Translations under genes and position numbers: made by a program
Shown here: positions 1-9,066 of the stretch, piece by piece
How the letters are laid out: every line of letters starts with the position of its first letter
Numbering within the stretch: the first letter of the stretch is position 1
Source of the DNA: CAYOWQ01 sp964407695
GTDB lineage: Bacteria > Planctomycetota > Phycisphaerae > Phycisphaerales > SM1A02
Reading direction: 5' to 3'
Length of the DNA: 64,000 nucleotides
NCBI GenBank assembly: GCA_964407695.1
Contig: CAYOWQ010000002.1
Coordinates: 186,001 to 250,000 of the forward strand
The notes under the pieces: model-generated
Databases searched by the model: none
What the model was told of the DNA's origin: nothing
The model's input: the letters and a program-made list of their open reading frames with translations, nothing else

Positions 1-1016
1 ACCGTGACCGTTTCGGCAAGAAGAAAGTCAAGCCGATAGACATTGCCGGTCGTCCACAACACCGCGGTGGCCCCGGGGAGATTCGTCGGATCGATGGGTT
101 TTTGTGAGCGCCCCACGACACACTGCCGGTTGTTGATGCCTTTGGCGAAGCTCTGCTTGTAGCCTTCCAGTGTTGGAAGCTCTACAGCTTCGAAGTCTAC
201 CCACACGGTGGCATGCGACGTCGCCGATGAGAGACCCCGCGGGATGAAGGCGGAACTTCCGACAGCACATCCTGCGTCATTGACCGCCAGAGCCTGGCTA
301 TAGACCGCATCTGGAAGGGGTTCCAAAATGGTGGTTCGGCCATTGCGCCAGGAAAAACCTCGGCTGCCGGGGATAGGGTTGCCAAACCGGCCGACCACGT
401 AGCCGCTGTTGGAGATGTCTTCGGCATAGCCGATGTTGAAAGGGCCGGGATCGATGTAGGTGAATGATCCATCCTGCCACAGATAAGGTGTGTTTGGTCC
501 TTTCGGTCCAATCTGCCGATAGCCGACCACCGCACCGGCATCATTAACCCCCCGGGCATCGCAGAAATGTCCGCCGTCTGCCGGTTCGAGCAGGGTCAGA
601 CCGGACGACGACCAGATGGCTGCGAGAGACGAGAAAGGGCCGCCGATCTTCTCAACGTACCCGACCGTCACACCCGTGTTGTTGGTGTCGTTGGCTTTGG
701 CGGATGGGCAATCCTCGGGCACATCGAGGATGGAAATCCCCGCATCCTCATTCCACACAAACGCGAAGGAAGGGGTGATCCCCCGCGAGTTGCACTTGTC
801 ATAGCTCGCCGCGAACCACCCCGCCTGATTCATGTTGCCGATGAGCATCGCTGATGGATCATCAAACGGAAATCCGCAGCCCGGCGCTTTGACAATGGTC
901 ACCTCATACTTGCATTGGGCCAGACACGGGGAGCCAATGGCAAGGAGTATTGACCCCGAGACGATCATGGCAATTGCCTGACTACGTGATGCTTTGGGCC
1001 CTTCGGAAGTCCTCAT
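1..1016 (-). CDS. Secreted HAF-repeat protein, partial (3' end outside window)
   Basis: I translated this frame by hand: it is open from an ATG at 1016 to the left edge, so at least 338 codons are present and the stop lies outside. Residues 1-34 form a signal peptide ending near CLAQ. The rest is a series of roughly 40-60-residue modules, each with a 'naturally-D/N-x-G-x-VVG' turn such as GVNDAGAVVGY, DISNSGYVVGR, AVNDAGCAVGS and GINNRQCVVGR, followed by a tryptophan-containing strand (FVWNEDAG, YLWQDGS, FSWRNG, VLWTTG). This is the pattern of HAF-type extracellular repeat proteins, which are predicted beta-propeller-like secreted proteins of unknown role. It is divergent from the dockerin protein at 1358. 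Family assignment is by pattern; ligand and function are unknown. Confidence 0.75.
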   Translation of the reverse strand, partial: MRTSEGPKASRSQAIAMIVSGSILLAIGSPCLAQCKYEVTIVKAPGCGFPFDDPSAMLIGNMNQAGWFAASYDKCNSRGITPSFAFVWNEDAGISILDVPEDCPSAKANDTNNTGVTVGYVEKIGGPFSSLAAIWSSSGLTLLEPADGGHFCDARGVNDAGAVVGYRQIGPKGPNTPYLWQDGSFTYIDPGPFNIGYAEDISNSGYVVGRFGNPIPGSRGFSWRNGRTTILEPLPDAVYSQALAVNDAGCAVGSSAFIPRGLSSATSHATVWVDFEAVELPTLEGYKQSFAKGINNRQCVVGRSQKPIDPTNLPGATAVLWTTGNVYRLDFLLAETVT

Positions 1017-1357
1017 ATGCACACCATACTCCACGAATCCTTCAGAAATCTCGAACGAGCCGAAATACAGACTTCGAAACAATCTGCGCCCGAGGCCCCT
1101 CACCAATGAGTGTGCAGGGTCGCGTGGGGGTCGACCAGAGCTCACGGACGAACTTCCTGGATTACCCAGATTTTCAACCCGTCGTAGTTTGGAGACTGCC
1201 CCTCGATTTGCCAATGAAAATGGCTCGTCGTTCAATGGACAGGCCCCAAACAGGTGCTATGGTTGCAAGCGCAAGCGTGGAGCGCGGCAGGTCGGGGACC
1301 AACCGAAACCCGATGGGCAGGACCAACAGGGCAGGAAACAGCAGAGGGAGACATTTG
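1017..1357. other. Divergent intergenic region, no gene seen
   Basis: These 341 bases separate the minus-strand HAF protein from the plus-strand dockerin protein and must hold both promoters. A reading frame runs through it in phase with the downstream gene, but it lacks a ribosome site, has no recognisable protein similarity and would overlap the opposite gene. A GAGGGAG ribosome site at 1344-1350 sits 7 nt before the ATG at 1358. I see no repeat or terminator. Confidence 0.5.
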
Positions 1358-2716
1358 ATGAATCTGAACGTGGTGATGCGTAGCGCGGTCGTTGCGGCCG
1401 GCGCGATGGCGCTGGGTACGGGGGCGATGGGTCTGGAGGGGCGTTCGACGGGGATTGCCGGCGGCCGCGAGACGGGGCGGAAGGTGGTCGTTGAAGCTGA
1501 CGGCGGCGTGGCGGGCGGGGCGCCGGCGACCTGCGGGGGATGCGAAGCGGACCTGAACTTTGACGGGCAGGTGGACGGGGCGGACCTGGGGCTGTTGCTG
1601 GCCGCGTGGGACACGGCGAGCCCGCTGGCGGACCTGAACGGAAGCGGGAAGGTGGACGGTGCGGACCTTGGGCTGTTGCTTTCGGAATGGGGGGCGTGCA
1701 ATGCGCCGCCGGTGAATGACCTTTGCGGCAACGCGGTGACGATCGGGCTGGGGGAGACGCCGTTCTGTACGGTGAACGCGACGAGCTCGGGGCCGGATGC
1801 GTGCATCGCATTCGGGAGCGGACAGATCAATCACGACGTGTGGTTTCGATACACGGCGGTGGATGACGGCGTGCTGGTGGTCTCGACGTGTGACAGCGCG
1901 GACTTTGATACGAAGCTGGCGGTGTATGGAACGATCGTGCCGAATTCGTGCGCGTGCCCGGGAGGATTCTTTACCGAGTTGCTTACTTGCGATGATGATA
2001 CGGTGGGTTGCGGATCGAACACGACGAAGGTGATCTTTGTGGCTCAGAAGGGCTTCTGCTACACGATTCGAGTGGGCGGATTCGGCAGCGCTGTGGGGAC
2101 GGGAACCCTTCATCTGGATTTTGAATCAAACGGCGACAGCTGCTTTACGGGAACGCTGATCAGTAATAATTCGAGTGTGAGCATCGAATCAACGACGGCA
2201 TCAAACACCGGGTCGGTTGACGACAGCGCCGGCTGCGGTCTGAACGACATTATCGACGAGTGGTATTCGTACGTGGTGCCTTGCGACGGCGCGGTGGTGA
2301 TCGATACGTTCGGCAGCGTGCTGGACACCGTGTTGTCGGTCTTTACCGGGACATGCGACCTTTTCTTCACAGACTTGACCCAAATCGGTTGCAACGACGA
2401 CTACGACGCGAACGAGAACGGCCAGATTGATGTTCCATCGGAATGGCCGTCGCGGTTGATGTTCACCAATCTGGCTGCCGGTGAGACGATTCGGATTCGC
2501 GTGGCGGGATACAACGGATCAACGGGCGACTACACGCTTCACATCGTGTGCACCAATTGCTGTGAATCGCATTCGGGCGGCGGCTGCACGCCGATCTCCG
2601 CGTGCGAAGACTGCGTGTGCCTGCAGGACAGCTTCTGCTGCGAGGTGATGTGGGACTCGCTGTGTGCGGCGGCCGCGGATGGACCGTTGTGTGATTCCGT
2701 GTGCCCGTGTGACTGA
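1358..2716 (+). CDS. Secreted protein with dockerin-like pair, PPC-like domains and Cys-rich C-terminus
   Basis: A 452-residue exported protein of unknown function. Start chosen at 1358 because GAGGGAG lies 7 nt upstream and a signal peptide (about residues 1-25) follows at once. Residues 64-112 hold two calcium-loop repeats, DLNFDGQVDGADLGLLL and DLNGSGKVDGADLGLLL, unusually placed at the N-terminus. From about 119 there are two modules of the bacterial pre-peptidase/PPC-like kind (NDLCGNAVTI, DVWFRYTA, FDTKLAVY in the first; DEWYSYVVPCDG, DTVLSVF in the second), usually carbohydrate- or surface-associated beta-sandwiches. The last 50 residues form a cysteine-dense module (CCESHSGGGC, CEDCVC, FCCEVMWDSLC). 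No catalytic motif was recognised; a surface or matrix role is an inference. Confidence 0.8.
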   Translation: MNLNVVMRSAVVAAGAMALGTGAMGLEGRSTGIAGGRETGRKVVVEADGGVAGGAPATCGGCEADLNFDGQVDGADLGLLLAAWDTASPLADLNGSGKVDGADLGLLLSEWGACNAPPVNDLCGNAVTIGLGETPFCTVNATSSGPDACIAFGSGQINHDVWFRYTAVDDGVLVVSTCDSADFDTKLAVYGTIVPNSCACPGGFFTELLTCDDDTVGCGSNTTKVIFVAQKGFCYTIRVGGFGSAVGTGTLHLDFESNGDSCFTGTLISNNSSVSIESTTASNTGSVDDSAGCGLNDIIDEWYSYVVPCDGAVVIDTFGSVLDTVLSVFTGTCDLFFTDLTQIGCNDDYDANENGQIDVPSEWPSRLMFTNLAAGETIRIRVAGYNGSTGDYTLHIVCTNCCESHSGGGCTPISACEDCVCLQDSFCCEVMWDSLCAAAADGPLCDSVCPCD

Positions 2717-2944
2717 TTGGGTCCATTGGAGGCCCCTGCCGGCTGATCAGGGACACGGGCCGTTGCGGGCTGAGTCGCGATTGGAGCGAATAGGTTCTGC
2801 AGCCGAGGACGGCTGTCGTGCGGAGCGCTCAACACGGCGAGTTGGAGTCAGATTGCCGTCTCTTGGGCGAGATTATGGGACGGGGTATCGGGCGACCTTC
2901 ACGCGGCTCCAGTGGACGACGTTCGGGGCCGATGATGTCATCGC

Positions 2945-4879
2945 ATGGTCCGTCCGCTCAAGAGTGACGCACCCCAACGAGACTCGGCCGTTGGGGCCGT
3001 AGAGTCTCAGCGCGATGCGCGCGCTTCGCGTCGGCCATGGTTTGCGATGGGGATTGCGGTGCTGGCGAGTGCCGCCATGCTCATCGTGGGCACCCTGGCG
3101 ATGCGCACGGCCGATCGCAGCCTGTTTGAGACGTCACCGCGCTATCTGGAGTTCCACCGTCAGACAAGCGTCATCACGCACCTGGATGAGGTGCTGACGA
3201 TGTCGGCGCTGATGTACGCGGCGACCGGGGACTCATCGTGGCGTGTGAGATACGAAGAAAACCTTGAGCCGCTCGACGCGGCCATTCTCCGGGTTCGGGC
3301 GACGTCTCCCGCCCTGTTTGACAGCGCCATGGGGGATGAAACGGACGAGGCCAATCAGGCCCTGGTGGCGATGGAGACCTCGGCGATCAATTTGACCGCA
3401 CTCGGTCGCGGCAGCGAGGCGATGCAGATCCTGAGAGGTGAGGAGTATTTGCGCCAGAAGGACATCTATGCCGAGGGCAACGCGAGAGCCATCAAGGTGC
3501 TGGGCGAGTCGATTGAACGGACGGCGGAGAAGGAAGCCCGCCAGCTGGAAGCGCTGCAACTGGCGACCTACGTGTTGGGCGCGGTGGTCCTGAGTGCATG
3601 GATTCTCGTGATCCGCGTGCTGCGTCGCGATGGCGCTCGATCAAAGGCGCTGGCGTTGGCGGCCTGCGCCGCCGATCAGGCCAAGAGTGAATTCCTTGCG
3701 AACATGAGCCACGAGATCCGAACGCCGCTCACGGCGATCATCGGTTTTGCGGAGGTTCTCCAACAGGAGATTCACGAGCCATCCAGTCGTGAGGCGTGGC
3801 CCGCACACGTGGAGAGCATCTGCCGGGCGGGACGGCACCTTCTGTCAATCATCAATGACATTCTCGACCTCTCGAAGATCGAGGCACGCCAGATGGAGGT
3901 CGAACAGACCCAGGTCAATCTGGAAGCGCTCCTGCTGGAGATCGAGAGCCTGCTTCGGCCGCGGGCACTGTCAAAGCAGCTTCAGTACTCCACAACGATT
4001 GAGGCCGCGATTCCAAGTTTCATCGTGAGCGATCCAACCCGCCTTCGTCAGATTCTTTTCAACCTCGTTGGGAACGCGATCAAGTTTACGGCAACGGGAA
4101 GCGTCTCGATTCGCATTCGACCCGTGGACCGCCCCGACGGCGGCCGGATTCAATTCGACGTTGTCGATACGGGACCGGGAATGTCGGCCGCACAGAAGGC
4201 CCGACTGTTTACGGCCTTCAGCCAGGCGGACAGTTCGATCACGCGGGCCTATGGAGGTACGGGTCTCGGATTGACGATCTGCCGGCGGCTTGCGGAGCTT
4301 CTCGGCGGAACGGTCGAACTGGTCCGCAGCGAGTTGAACGAGGGCTCCTGTTTTCGAATCGAGATCCCGCTGGTGCCCGCGGCGGGGACCGGAAGCCTCA
4401 GCACACTTGCGGTGGTTCAATCGAAATCAGCGGAGTCGCGGTCGGCCCCCGGCGAGACGATCTCGCTTCCTGTGCGCGTGCTGCTGGTAGAGGATGGGGA
4501 GGACAATCGACGACTGATCTCGCATTTCCTTCGAAAGGCGGGTGCGACGGTTGACCTTGCCGAGAACGGGCAGGAAGCCCTTGAAAGGATTGAGATCTGC
4601 AGGAGGACGGGCCAGACGTATCAGTTGGTTCTCTCGGACATGCAGATGCCGGTCCTGGACGGTTATGGGTTGGCCGTTGCGTTGCGTCGGCAAGGTGATC
4701 GCACTCCGCTCATCGCGCTGACGGCCCATGCCATGGAGTCGGATCGGCAGAAGTGCATCGCTGCCGGTTGCAACGACTACGTGACGAAGCCGGTTGATCG
4801 CCTCACACTGCTCAGAGCCTGCCGGAGATGGTCGATCCAAACGGAGAGCGAAAATAGCTCGGCTGCCTCAGCGGCCTGA
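2945..4879 (+). CDS. Hybrid sensor histidine kinase with receiver domain
   Basis: A 644-residue inner-membrane sensor. Transmembrane helices lie at about 33-53 and 206-225, enclosing a helical periplasmic sensor region of about 150 residues. A HisKA domain follows with the phospho-acceptor His256 in NMSHEIRTPL, then a HATPase domain with its N box NLVGNAIKFT (373-382), G1 box DTGPGM and G2 box GGTGLGL. The C-terminal receiver (about 511-630) has the acidic pair in VEDGED, phospho-acceptor Asp565 in LSDMQMPVLDG and the conserved Lys616 in YVTKPVD. There is no output domain, so phosphotransfer to a separate partner, or His to Asp gating within the protein, is expected. The start at 2945 lacks a clear ribosome site; Met35 is an alternative but would shorten the first helix region. 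No cognate regulator is adjacent. Confidence 0.9.
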   Translation: MVRPLKSDAPQRDSAVGAVESQRDARASRRPWFAMGIAVLASAAMLIVGTLAMRTADRSLFETSPRYLEFHRQTSVITHLDEVLTMSALMYAATGDSSWRVRYEENLEPLDAAILRVRATSPALFDSAMGDETDEANQALVAMETSAINLTALGRGSEAMQILRGEEYLRQKDIYAEGNARAIKVLGESIERTAEKEARQLEALQLATYVLGAVVLSAWILVIRVLRRDGARSKALALAACAADQAKSEFLANMSHEIRTPLTAIIGFAEVLQQEIHEPSSREAWPAHVESICRAGRHLLSIINDILDLSKIEARQMEVEQTQVNLEALLLEIESLLRPRALSKQLQYSTTIEAAIPSFIVSDPTRLRQILFNLVGNAIKFTATGSVSIRIRPVDRPDGGRIQFDVVDTGPGMSAAQKARLFTAFSQADSSITRAYGGTGLGLTICRRLAELLGGTVELVRSELNEGSCFRIEIPLVPAAGTGSLSTLAVVQSKSAESRSAPGETISLPVRVLLVEDGEDNRRLISHFLRKAGATVDLAENGQEALERIEICRRTGQTYQLVLSDMQMPVLDGYGLAVALRRQGDRTPLIALTAHAMESDRQKCIAAGCNDYVTKPVDRLTLLRACRRWSIQTESENSSAASAA

Positions 4880-4894
4880 TGGCCACGTGAGATC

Positions 4895-4912
4895 GAAGAT
4901 TATGAAATCTTC
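4895..4912 (+). terminator. Small hairpin after the histidine kinase
   Basis: GAAGATT pairs with AATCTTC across a four-base loop, 16 nt beyond the kinase stop. No T-run follows, so this is at best a weak or factor-assisted terminator. Confidence 0.25.
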
Positions 4913-4991
4913 ATGAATTGGGTGATTTTTCGGCCCGTGTGAGGTCGATGCAGGGTTACAACTGACATTGATCGATCAGAGGAGGCAAGAG

Positions 4992-6473
4992 ATGAGACAT
5001 CGCGGTGAGGTGATGCTGTTTTTGGTCGGAAGCTGTTCTTTGTGTGGGGTTGGGTATGCGGCGGTGCCGCCGGGGTTCTCGGTGGAGGACGTCTACACAG
5101 GGTTCACCAAGCCCGTGGGGTTGGACGTGGCCGCGGATGGACGTGTGTTTGTGATTGAGCTTGGGGGGAAAGTCTTCGTGATCGACAACGGCGTGAAGTC
5201 GCTGTTTCTGGACCTCTCGCCGGAGGTGGGTGTCGCGGTGGATCGTGGGATGATCGGGATTCAGCTTGACCCAAACTTCATGGACAATCACCTTGTGTAT
5301 CTGCTGTACACGGTAGATCCGATTTACGGGCGGCCGGATGAGGGACCGGGGACGAAGACGTTTGGCCGGCTGACTCGATACACGGGGACGACAGAGAGCC
5401 AGGGGAGCGTTGCAGACCCGGATTCACGACTGGTGCTGTTGGGCGAGAAACCGGCAGATGGATTTCCAGAGTGCCACGCATCGCATCACGTCGGGGCGAT
5501 TCGATTCGGGGGGGATGGAAACCTGTACGTCAGTTCCGGCGATGGGTCGCATTATGAGGTGGCCGATGCGGGCGGACTCGACCCGGATTGCTTCGTCGAT
5601 CCGCTGTTCAGCGCGGACCAGGATCTTGGATCGTTTCGCTCGCAATACCTTGGATCGCTGGCGGGGAAGATTCTGCGGCTGGACCCGCGCGATGGAAAGG
5701 GGCTGGCGGATAACCCGTTCTTTACTGGAAACCCGGATGAGCCGGCGAGCAAGGTGTGGGCCTATGGATTTCGCAACCCTGTGCGCTTCACGTTTCGGCC
5801 GCGAAGCGGTTCACCGGGCGTGATCTATGCGAGCGACGTCGGCTGGTTCACGTATGAGGAAGTGAATGTACTTCACGGCGGGGAGAATTGCGGTTGGCCT
5901 TGCTATGAGTCGCCGCTGCCGGCGCCGCAGTATCCGGCGACGATGCCGAAATCGAGCGGCTGCGACACGATCGGGACGGCAGAGAACCCGGGGACACTGA
6001 CGGATCCGATCATCTGGTGGCACCACGGATCGACGTCGCTGAGTTTTCCCCAGGGGTACAAGGGCAATTGCTCGATTACGGGTGTGTTCTATGAGGGTGG
6101 AAGCTATCCGACCAGCTACACCGGCAAGCTGTTCGTGGCGGACCATATTCAAGGCTGGGTGAAGCTTCTGGAGGTCGATGGAGAGGATCGTTTTGCAGGT
6201 CTGACGGATTTCGGAACCGGGTTGGGAGGAATCACTGAGTTCGCCGAGCACCCGGTGACGCACGACCTGTACTACGTGACGATTTCCAACGGCGGCAAGA
6301 TTCGCCACATCGTGTATTCGGGGGTCGACCTCGATGGCGATGGGCTGGTGAACGGCGCGGACCTTGGGTTGCTGCTGGCGAACTGGGGCGGCACGGGCGT
6401 CGGCGACCTGAACCACAACGGCACGGTGGATGGCTCGGACCTTGGGCTGCTGCTTTCGGGCTGGACGGGTTGA
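4992..6473 (+). CDS. Secreted glucose/sorbosone dehydrogenase-like protein with dockerin-like tail
   Basis: A 493-residue exported protein. Start set at 4992 because AGGAGG at 4980-4985 gives 6-nt spacing; an earlier in-frame start has no such site. After the signal peptide (about 1-23, ending GYAA) the body matches the PQQ-type soluble sugar dehydrogenase (GSDH) beta-propeller: GFTKPVGLDVAADGRVFVIE, the DRGMIGIQLDPNF segment, HHVGAIRFGGDGNLYVSSGD, KILRLDPRDG, VWAYGFRNPVRFTF and EEVNVLHGGENCGWPCYE are family landmarks. Members oxidise aldoses or related sugars in the periplasm or outside the cell using PQQ, though many homologues have untested activity. The last 50 residues carry DLDGDGLVNGADLGLLL and DLNHNGTVDGSDLGLLL, so the enzyme is probably anchored or assembled outside the cell like its dockerin-bearing neighbours. 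Ends 12 nt from the convergent TPR gene. Confidence 0.88.
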   Translation: MRHRGEVMLFLVGSCSLCGVGYAAVPPGFSVEDVYTGFTKPVGLDVAADGRVFVIELGGKVFVIDNGVKSLFLDLSPEVGVAVDRGMIGIQLDPNFMDNHLVYLLYTVDPIYGRPDEGPGTKTFGRLTRYTGTTESQGSVADPDSRLVLLGEKPADGFPECHASHHVGAIRFGGDGNLYVSSGDGSHYEVADAGGLDPDCFVDPLFSADQDLGSFRSQYLGSLAGKILRLDPRDGKGLADNPFFTGNPDEPASKVWAYGFRNPVRFTFRPRSGSPGVIYASDVGWFTYEEVNVLHGGENCGWPCYESPLPAPQYPATMPKSSGCDTIGTAENPGTLTDPIIWWHHGSTSLSFPQGYKGNCSITGVFYEGGSYPTSYTGKLFVADHIQGWVKLLEVDGEDRFAGLTDFGTGLGGITEFAEHPVTHDLYYVTISNGGKIRHIVYSGVDLDGDGLVNGADLGLLLANWGGTGVGDLNHNGTVDGSDLGLLLSGWTG

Positions 6474-6485
6474 ACTCGCCGACGG

Positions 6486-7913
6486 TCAGCGAGACCGGGC
6501 CGCACGCTCAACCTGCTCGAGGAACATCTGCACGTTGGAGCGATTGTTGATTTGCTGCGCTGACTGCAGCAGCGGGATCGCTTCATCGTACTTCTTGTCG
6601 CGAACCAGCAGTTGGGCGTGGTGGACCTTGGCGTCGGCCTCGAAGTCGGGAATGACTTCCGCCCGCTCGTAGCAGTTCAGTGCCTCCTCTTTCCTGCTGT
6701 TCTTCTCGTAGTACTCGCCGAGCAGCAACAGAGCCTTGCCGTCGAGCGGATTGATCTCGAGAATCTGCTGAAGGATCCTGGCTTCTTCATCGCCGGCGCC
6801 TTCAGGCACGGTCAATGCGCGGAGGCGGAGAATATCAGTCTGGAGCTTGGTGGAGAGATTGTCCCTGGTGAGTTCCTCGGTTCGGCCGATGAGGCGTCGA
6901 GTTTCACTGATGGCACCGCGGGCAATCATGACTTGAGATGCCCTGATGGCCCGCTCTGGATTGGGTGTGGGCGACAATTCCATGGCCTTGATGTAGTGAT
7001 CAACGGCGAGGTCGAAGATTTCCTGGTTGACGTAGATATCGCCGAGGAGATTGAGCGTCTCGGGTGTGGACTTGCCGAGTTGATCAATGATTTCGAAATT
7101 CTGGGCAGCGCGCTCAGGCTGGTTGAGGCCGATGTAGCAATTCGCCTGGAGCAGCCACATCTCGGAGGCTGAGGGATCGGCTTCGATCCGCGCCTGGCAC
7201 ATGGCGGCGACGTCGGCAAAACGCTCCTGGCGGAACAGGCTGATGAGAAGGCCCTGCCGCCATTCCCTGGTGTTGGGATCGAGCAGGCTGGCCATGCGAT
7301 AGGCCGCTTCAGCGGCGACATTGTCTTCGGTGCTGCTGTAGCAGAAGCCGAGGAGGCCAAACGTGATGGGGTCCGCGCCCCCAAGTTCAATCACCTTGGA
7401 AAGGGATTTCAGCCCTTCCTTGAAATCGCCATCCTGCACCTGAATGATGGCCAATTGTCGATAGGCACGGCGAAACTTCGGGAACTTGTTGATGGCAGTC
7501 TTGAAATTCTCGACCGCCTCGGAGGATTTCTGACCAAGAAAGTAGATATTGGCGAGCATGTAGTCGACGGTGGCGCTGGCCGTCTTGTTTTTCTGCATCT
7601 TGAGCAGCAGCTTTTCAGCCTCGTCCGTCTTCTCGTCGGCGAGCAGATCCTGCACCTTGATGAGATCCTTGATCTCATCCGGCAGCACCTTGGGCTCGAC
7701 ATCGGTCTCTGAAAGGAAGCTTGCGGCCATCTGGGCCTTGAACGACGGATCTCTCCAGATCGTCAATTCAATATCTGAGATACCGGACGGGCGTATGTTC
7801 ATCGGAGCCCGTTCGGTGGCCTGCGCAGTCACGAACGCTGGTGTGGCCAGAGCGAGGGCGGTTGCAGCGATGAATCGGCGATATGGGTTGACATTCAACA
7901 TGGGAAATCTCAT
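6486..7913 (-). CDS. Periplasmic TPR protein at the end of the TonB operon
   Basis: A 475-residue exported protein with a signal peptide (about 1-30, ending TAQA) and then tetratricopeptide-type helical repeats from about residue 85 to the C-terminus (for example DYMLANIYFLGQKSSEAVEN and YVNQEIFDLAVDHYIKAMEL). It is the last gene of the operon and begins 8 nt after the tonB stop. TPR proteins are commonly encoded beside DUF3450/ExbB-like TonB clusters, where they are thought to act as periplasmic scaffolds, but the partner here is not known. No strong ribosome site precedes 7913, which suggests translational coupling to tonB; Met5 (7901) is an alternative start. Confidence 0.85.
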   Translation of the reverse strand: MRFPMLNVNPYRRFIAATALALATPAFVTAQATERAPMNIRPSGISDIELTIWRDPSFKAQMAASFLSETDVEPKVLPDEIKDLIKVQDLLADEKTDEAEKLLLKMQKNKTASATVDYMLANIYFLGQKSSEAVENFKTAINKFPKFRRAYRQLAIIQVQDGDFKEGLKSLSKVIELGGADPITFGLLGFCYSSTEDNVAAEAAYRMASLLDPNTREWRQGLLISLFRQERFADVAAMCQARIEADPSASEMWLLQANCYIGLNQPERAAQNFEIIDQLGKSTPETLNLLGDIYVNQEIFDLAVDHYIKAMELSPTPNPERAIRASQVMIARGAISETRRLIGRTEELTRDNLSTKLQTDILRLRALTVPEGAGDEEARILQQILEINPLDGKALLLLGEYYEKNSRKEEALNCYERAEVIPDFEADAKVHHAQLLVRDKKYDEAIPLLQSAQQINNRSNVQMFLEQVERAARSR

Positions 7914-7921
7914 GACGATGT

Positions 7922-8590
7922 TCAGGACTTGGGAAAGGTGACCGGGACACGCATTCGGAACTTGACGGGCTTGCCAGCGCGCTTTCCGGGTTCAAACTTC
8001 CACTGTTTCACCGCGCTGAGGGCGGGCTTCTCGAAGATCGGATCGCTTGAACTCTGGATGATGGGGTTCTCGACGCGGCCGCGTTCGTCGACGAGGAAGA
8101 TGATGTAGACGGTACCGGGGGCTTTCTTTCGGAGTTGGGCGCTCATGGCCGGGCTCGGTTGATAGACGGCCCGGGGTTTCTGATCGAGATCGGCGATGCT
8201 GACGATCTCTTCCATATTGCCTGCTCTCGACACGGCCGAATCGACGAGCGGGCGCAGCTCCTTCTTAAACCAGCCGTTGGCATCTCCCATGGTCGGATTC
8301 AGGACTTGAGAGATTTCTTCGATTGTGAGGTCCTCCGGTTCTGGAGTCATCTCCGGAGGTTTCTCTTCGGGCGGCTTCTCTTCTTCTTTTTGAGGCTCTT
8401 CAATGACTTCTTCCGGCGTGGGGAAGTTGATGGTCGTGACGGCGGTGGCGGAGTCATCCGATCGGCGCAGGTCTCCGATCGCCTGCATGAGGGGGAGAAT
8501 CATGAAGAGCGCCAGGACGAGGCCGATCGAGATGGTGATTGCAACGAGGCCTCGAACGATCCTGCCGACTAGTCTGAGAGTTCGTGACAT
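7922..8590 (-). CDS. tonB: TonB-family energy transducer
   Basis: TonB spans the periplasm and passes proton-motive energy from ExbB/ExbD to outer-membrane receptors. The 222-residue product has a cytoplasmic stub and one membrane helix (about 10-35), a Pro/Glu-rich linker (EEPQKEEEKPPEEKPPEMTP), and a C-terminal TonB domain with GTVYIIFLVDERGRV and the ALSAVKQWKFEPGKRAGKPV strand region that resembles YPxxA..G..G..F in its order of elements. Start chosen at 8590, where GGAAGAG lies just upstream and only 14 nt separate it from the exbD stop; a longer frame to 8662 would overlap exbD. It is in operon with its own ExbB, ExbD and a TtpC-like protein, so it probably serves the receptor at 12240-15248. 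Confidence 0.9.
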   Translation of the reverse strand: MSRTLRLVGRIVRGLVAITISIGLVLALFMILPLMQAIGDLRRSDDSATAVTTINFPTPEEVIEEPQKEEEKPPEEKPPEMTPEPEDLTIEEISQVLNPTMGDANGWFKKELRPLVDSAVSRAGNMEEIVSIADLDQKPRAVYQPSPAMSAQLRKKAPGTVYIIFLVDERGRVENPIIQSSSDPIFEKPALSAVKQWKFEPGKRAGKPVKFRMRVPVTFPKS

Positions 8591-8604
8591 CGTGGCTCTT
8601 CCAG

Positions 8605-9018
8605 TCAGTTCGAGGGTCTGGCGCTCGCGACGCTTACCTTCTTGGCACCACCGAGCTTGCATTCATCGATGACGCGAACCAACAATCCCGCCTGGGCGGC
8701 TGTATCCGCCTGGACAATGACCGGCAGGTCCTCCTTCTGCAGCAGGCGACGGACGATGGGTTGAACGCCCGCGATTCCGACGTTCTTTCCTCCATAGTCA
8801 ATTTCGCCGCCGGCGGTAATCGCGATGAGGATGCTGTTCTTCTCCAACTGCACGGCCGAAGCTGCCTGCGGCTTGTCGACCTCGACGCCCGTCTCTTCGA
8901 CGAAGGTGGTGGTGACAATGAAGAAGATGAGCAGGATAAAGACGCAATCGATCATGGGCGACATATCAATGCCAGCCTCGCCGCTGTCGTCTGAAGATTG
9001 TTCTCGAAATCGTCCCAT
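8605..9018 (-). CDS. exbD: ExbD-type biopolymer transport protein
   Basis: A 137-residue inner-membrane partner of ExbB in the proton-driven TonB motor. It has a short cytoplasmic N-terminus, then the diagnostic IDMSPMIDCVFILLIFFIV membrane segment, whose aspartate (MID) is the proton-carrying residue in the family, and a small periplasmic domain ending ...KKVSVASARPSN. The ATG at 9018 (MGRFREQ) was preferred because it places the segment where ExbD proteins normally have it; a TTG at 9039 is the alternative. Gene spacing to exbB (stop 9067) and tonB is short, as in a single transcript. Confidence 0.93.
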   Translation of the reverse strand: MGRFREQSSDDSGEAGIDMSPMIDCVFILLIFFIVTTTFVEETGVEVDKPQAASAVQLEKNSILIAITAGGEIDYGGKNVGIAGVQPIVRRLLQKEDLPVIVQADTAAQAGLLVRVIDECKLGGAKKVSVASARPSN

Positions 9019-9066
9019 AGGTCGTTCACTTTGGATCAAAACATGAGCGGAGGTAATCGAAAAGGG

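Noticed and set aside
950..1357. N-terminal extension of the first dockerin protein
   Set aside because: It lacks a ribosome site, overlaps the HAF-repeat gene on the other strand, and would bury the signal peptide that starts at 1358.
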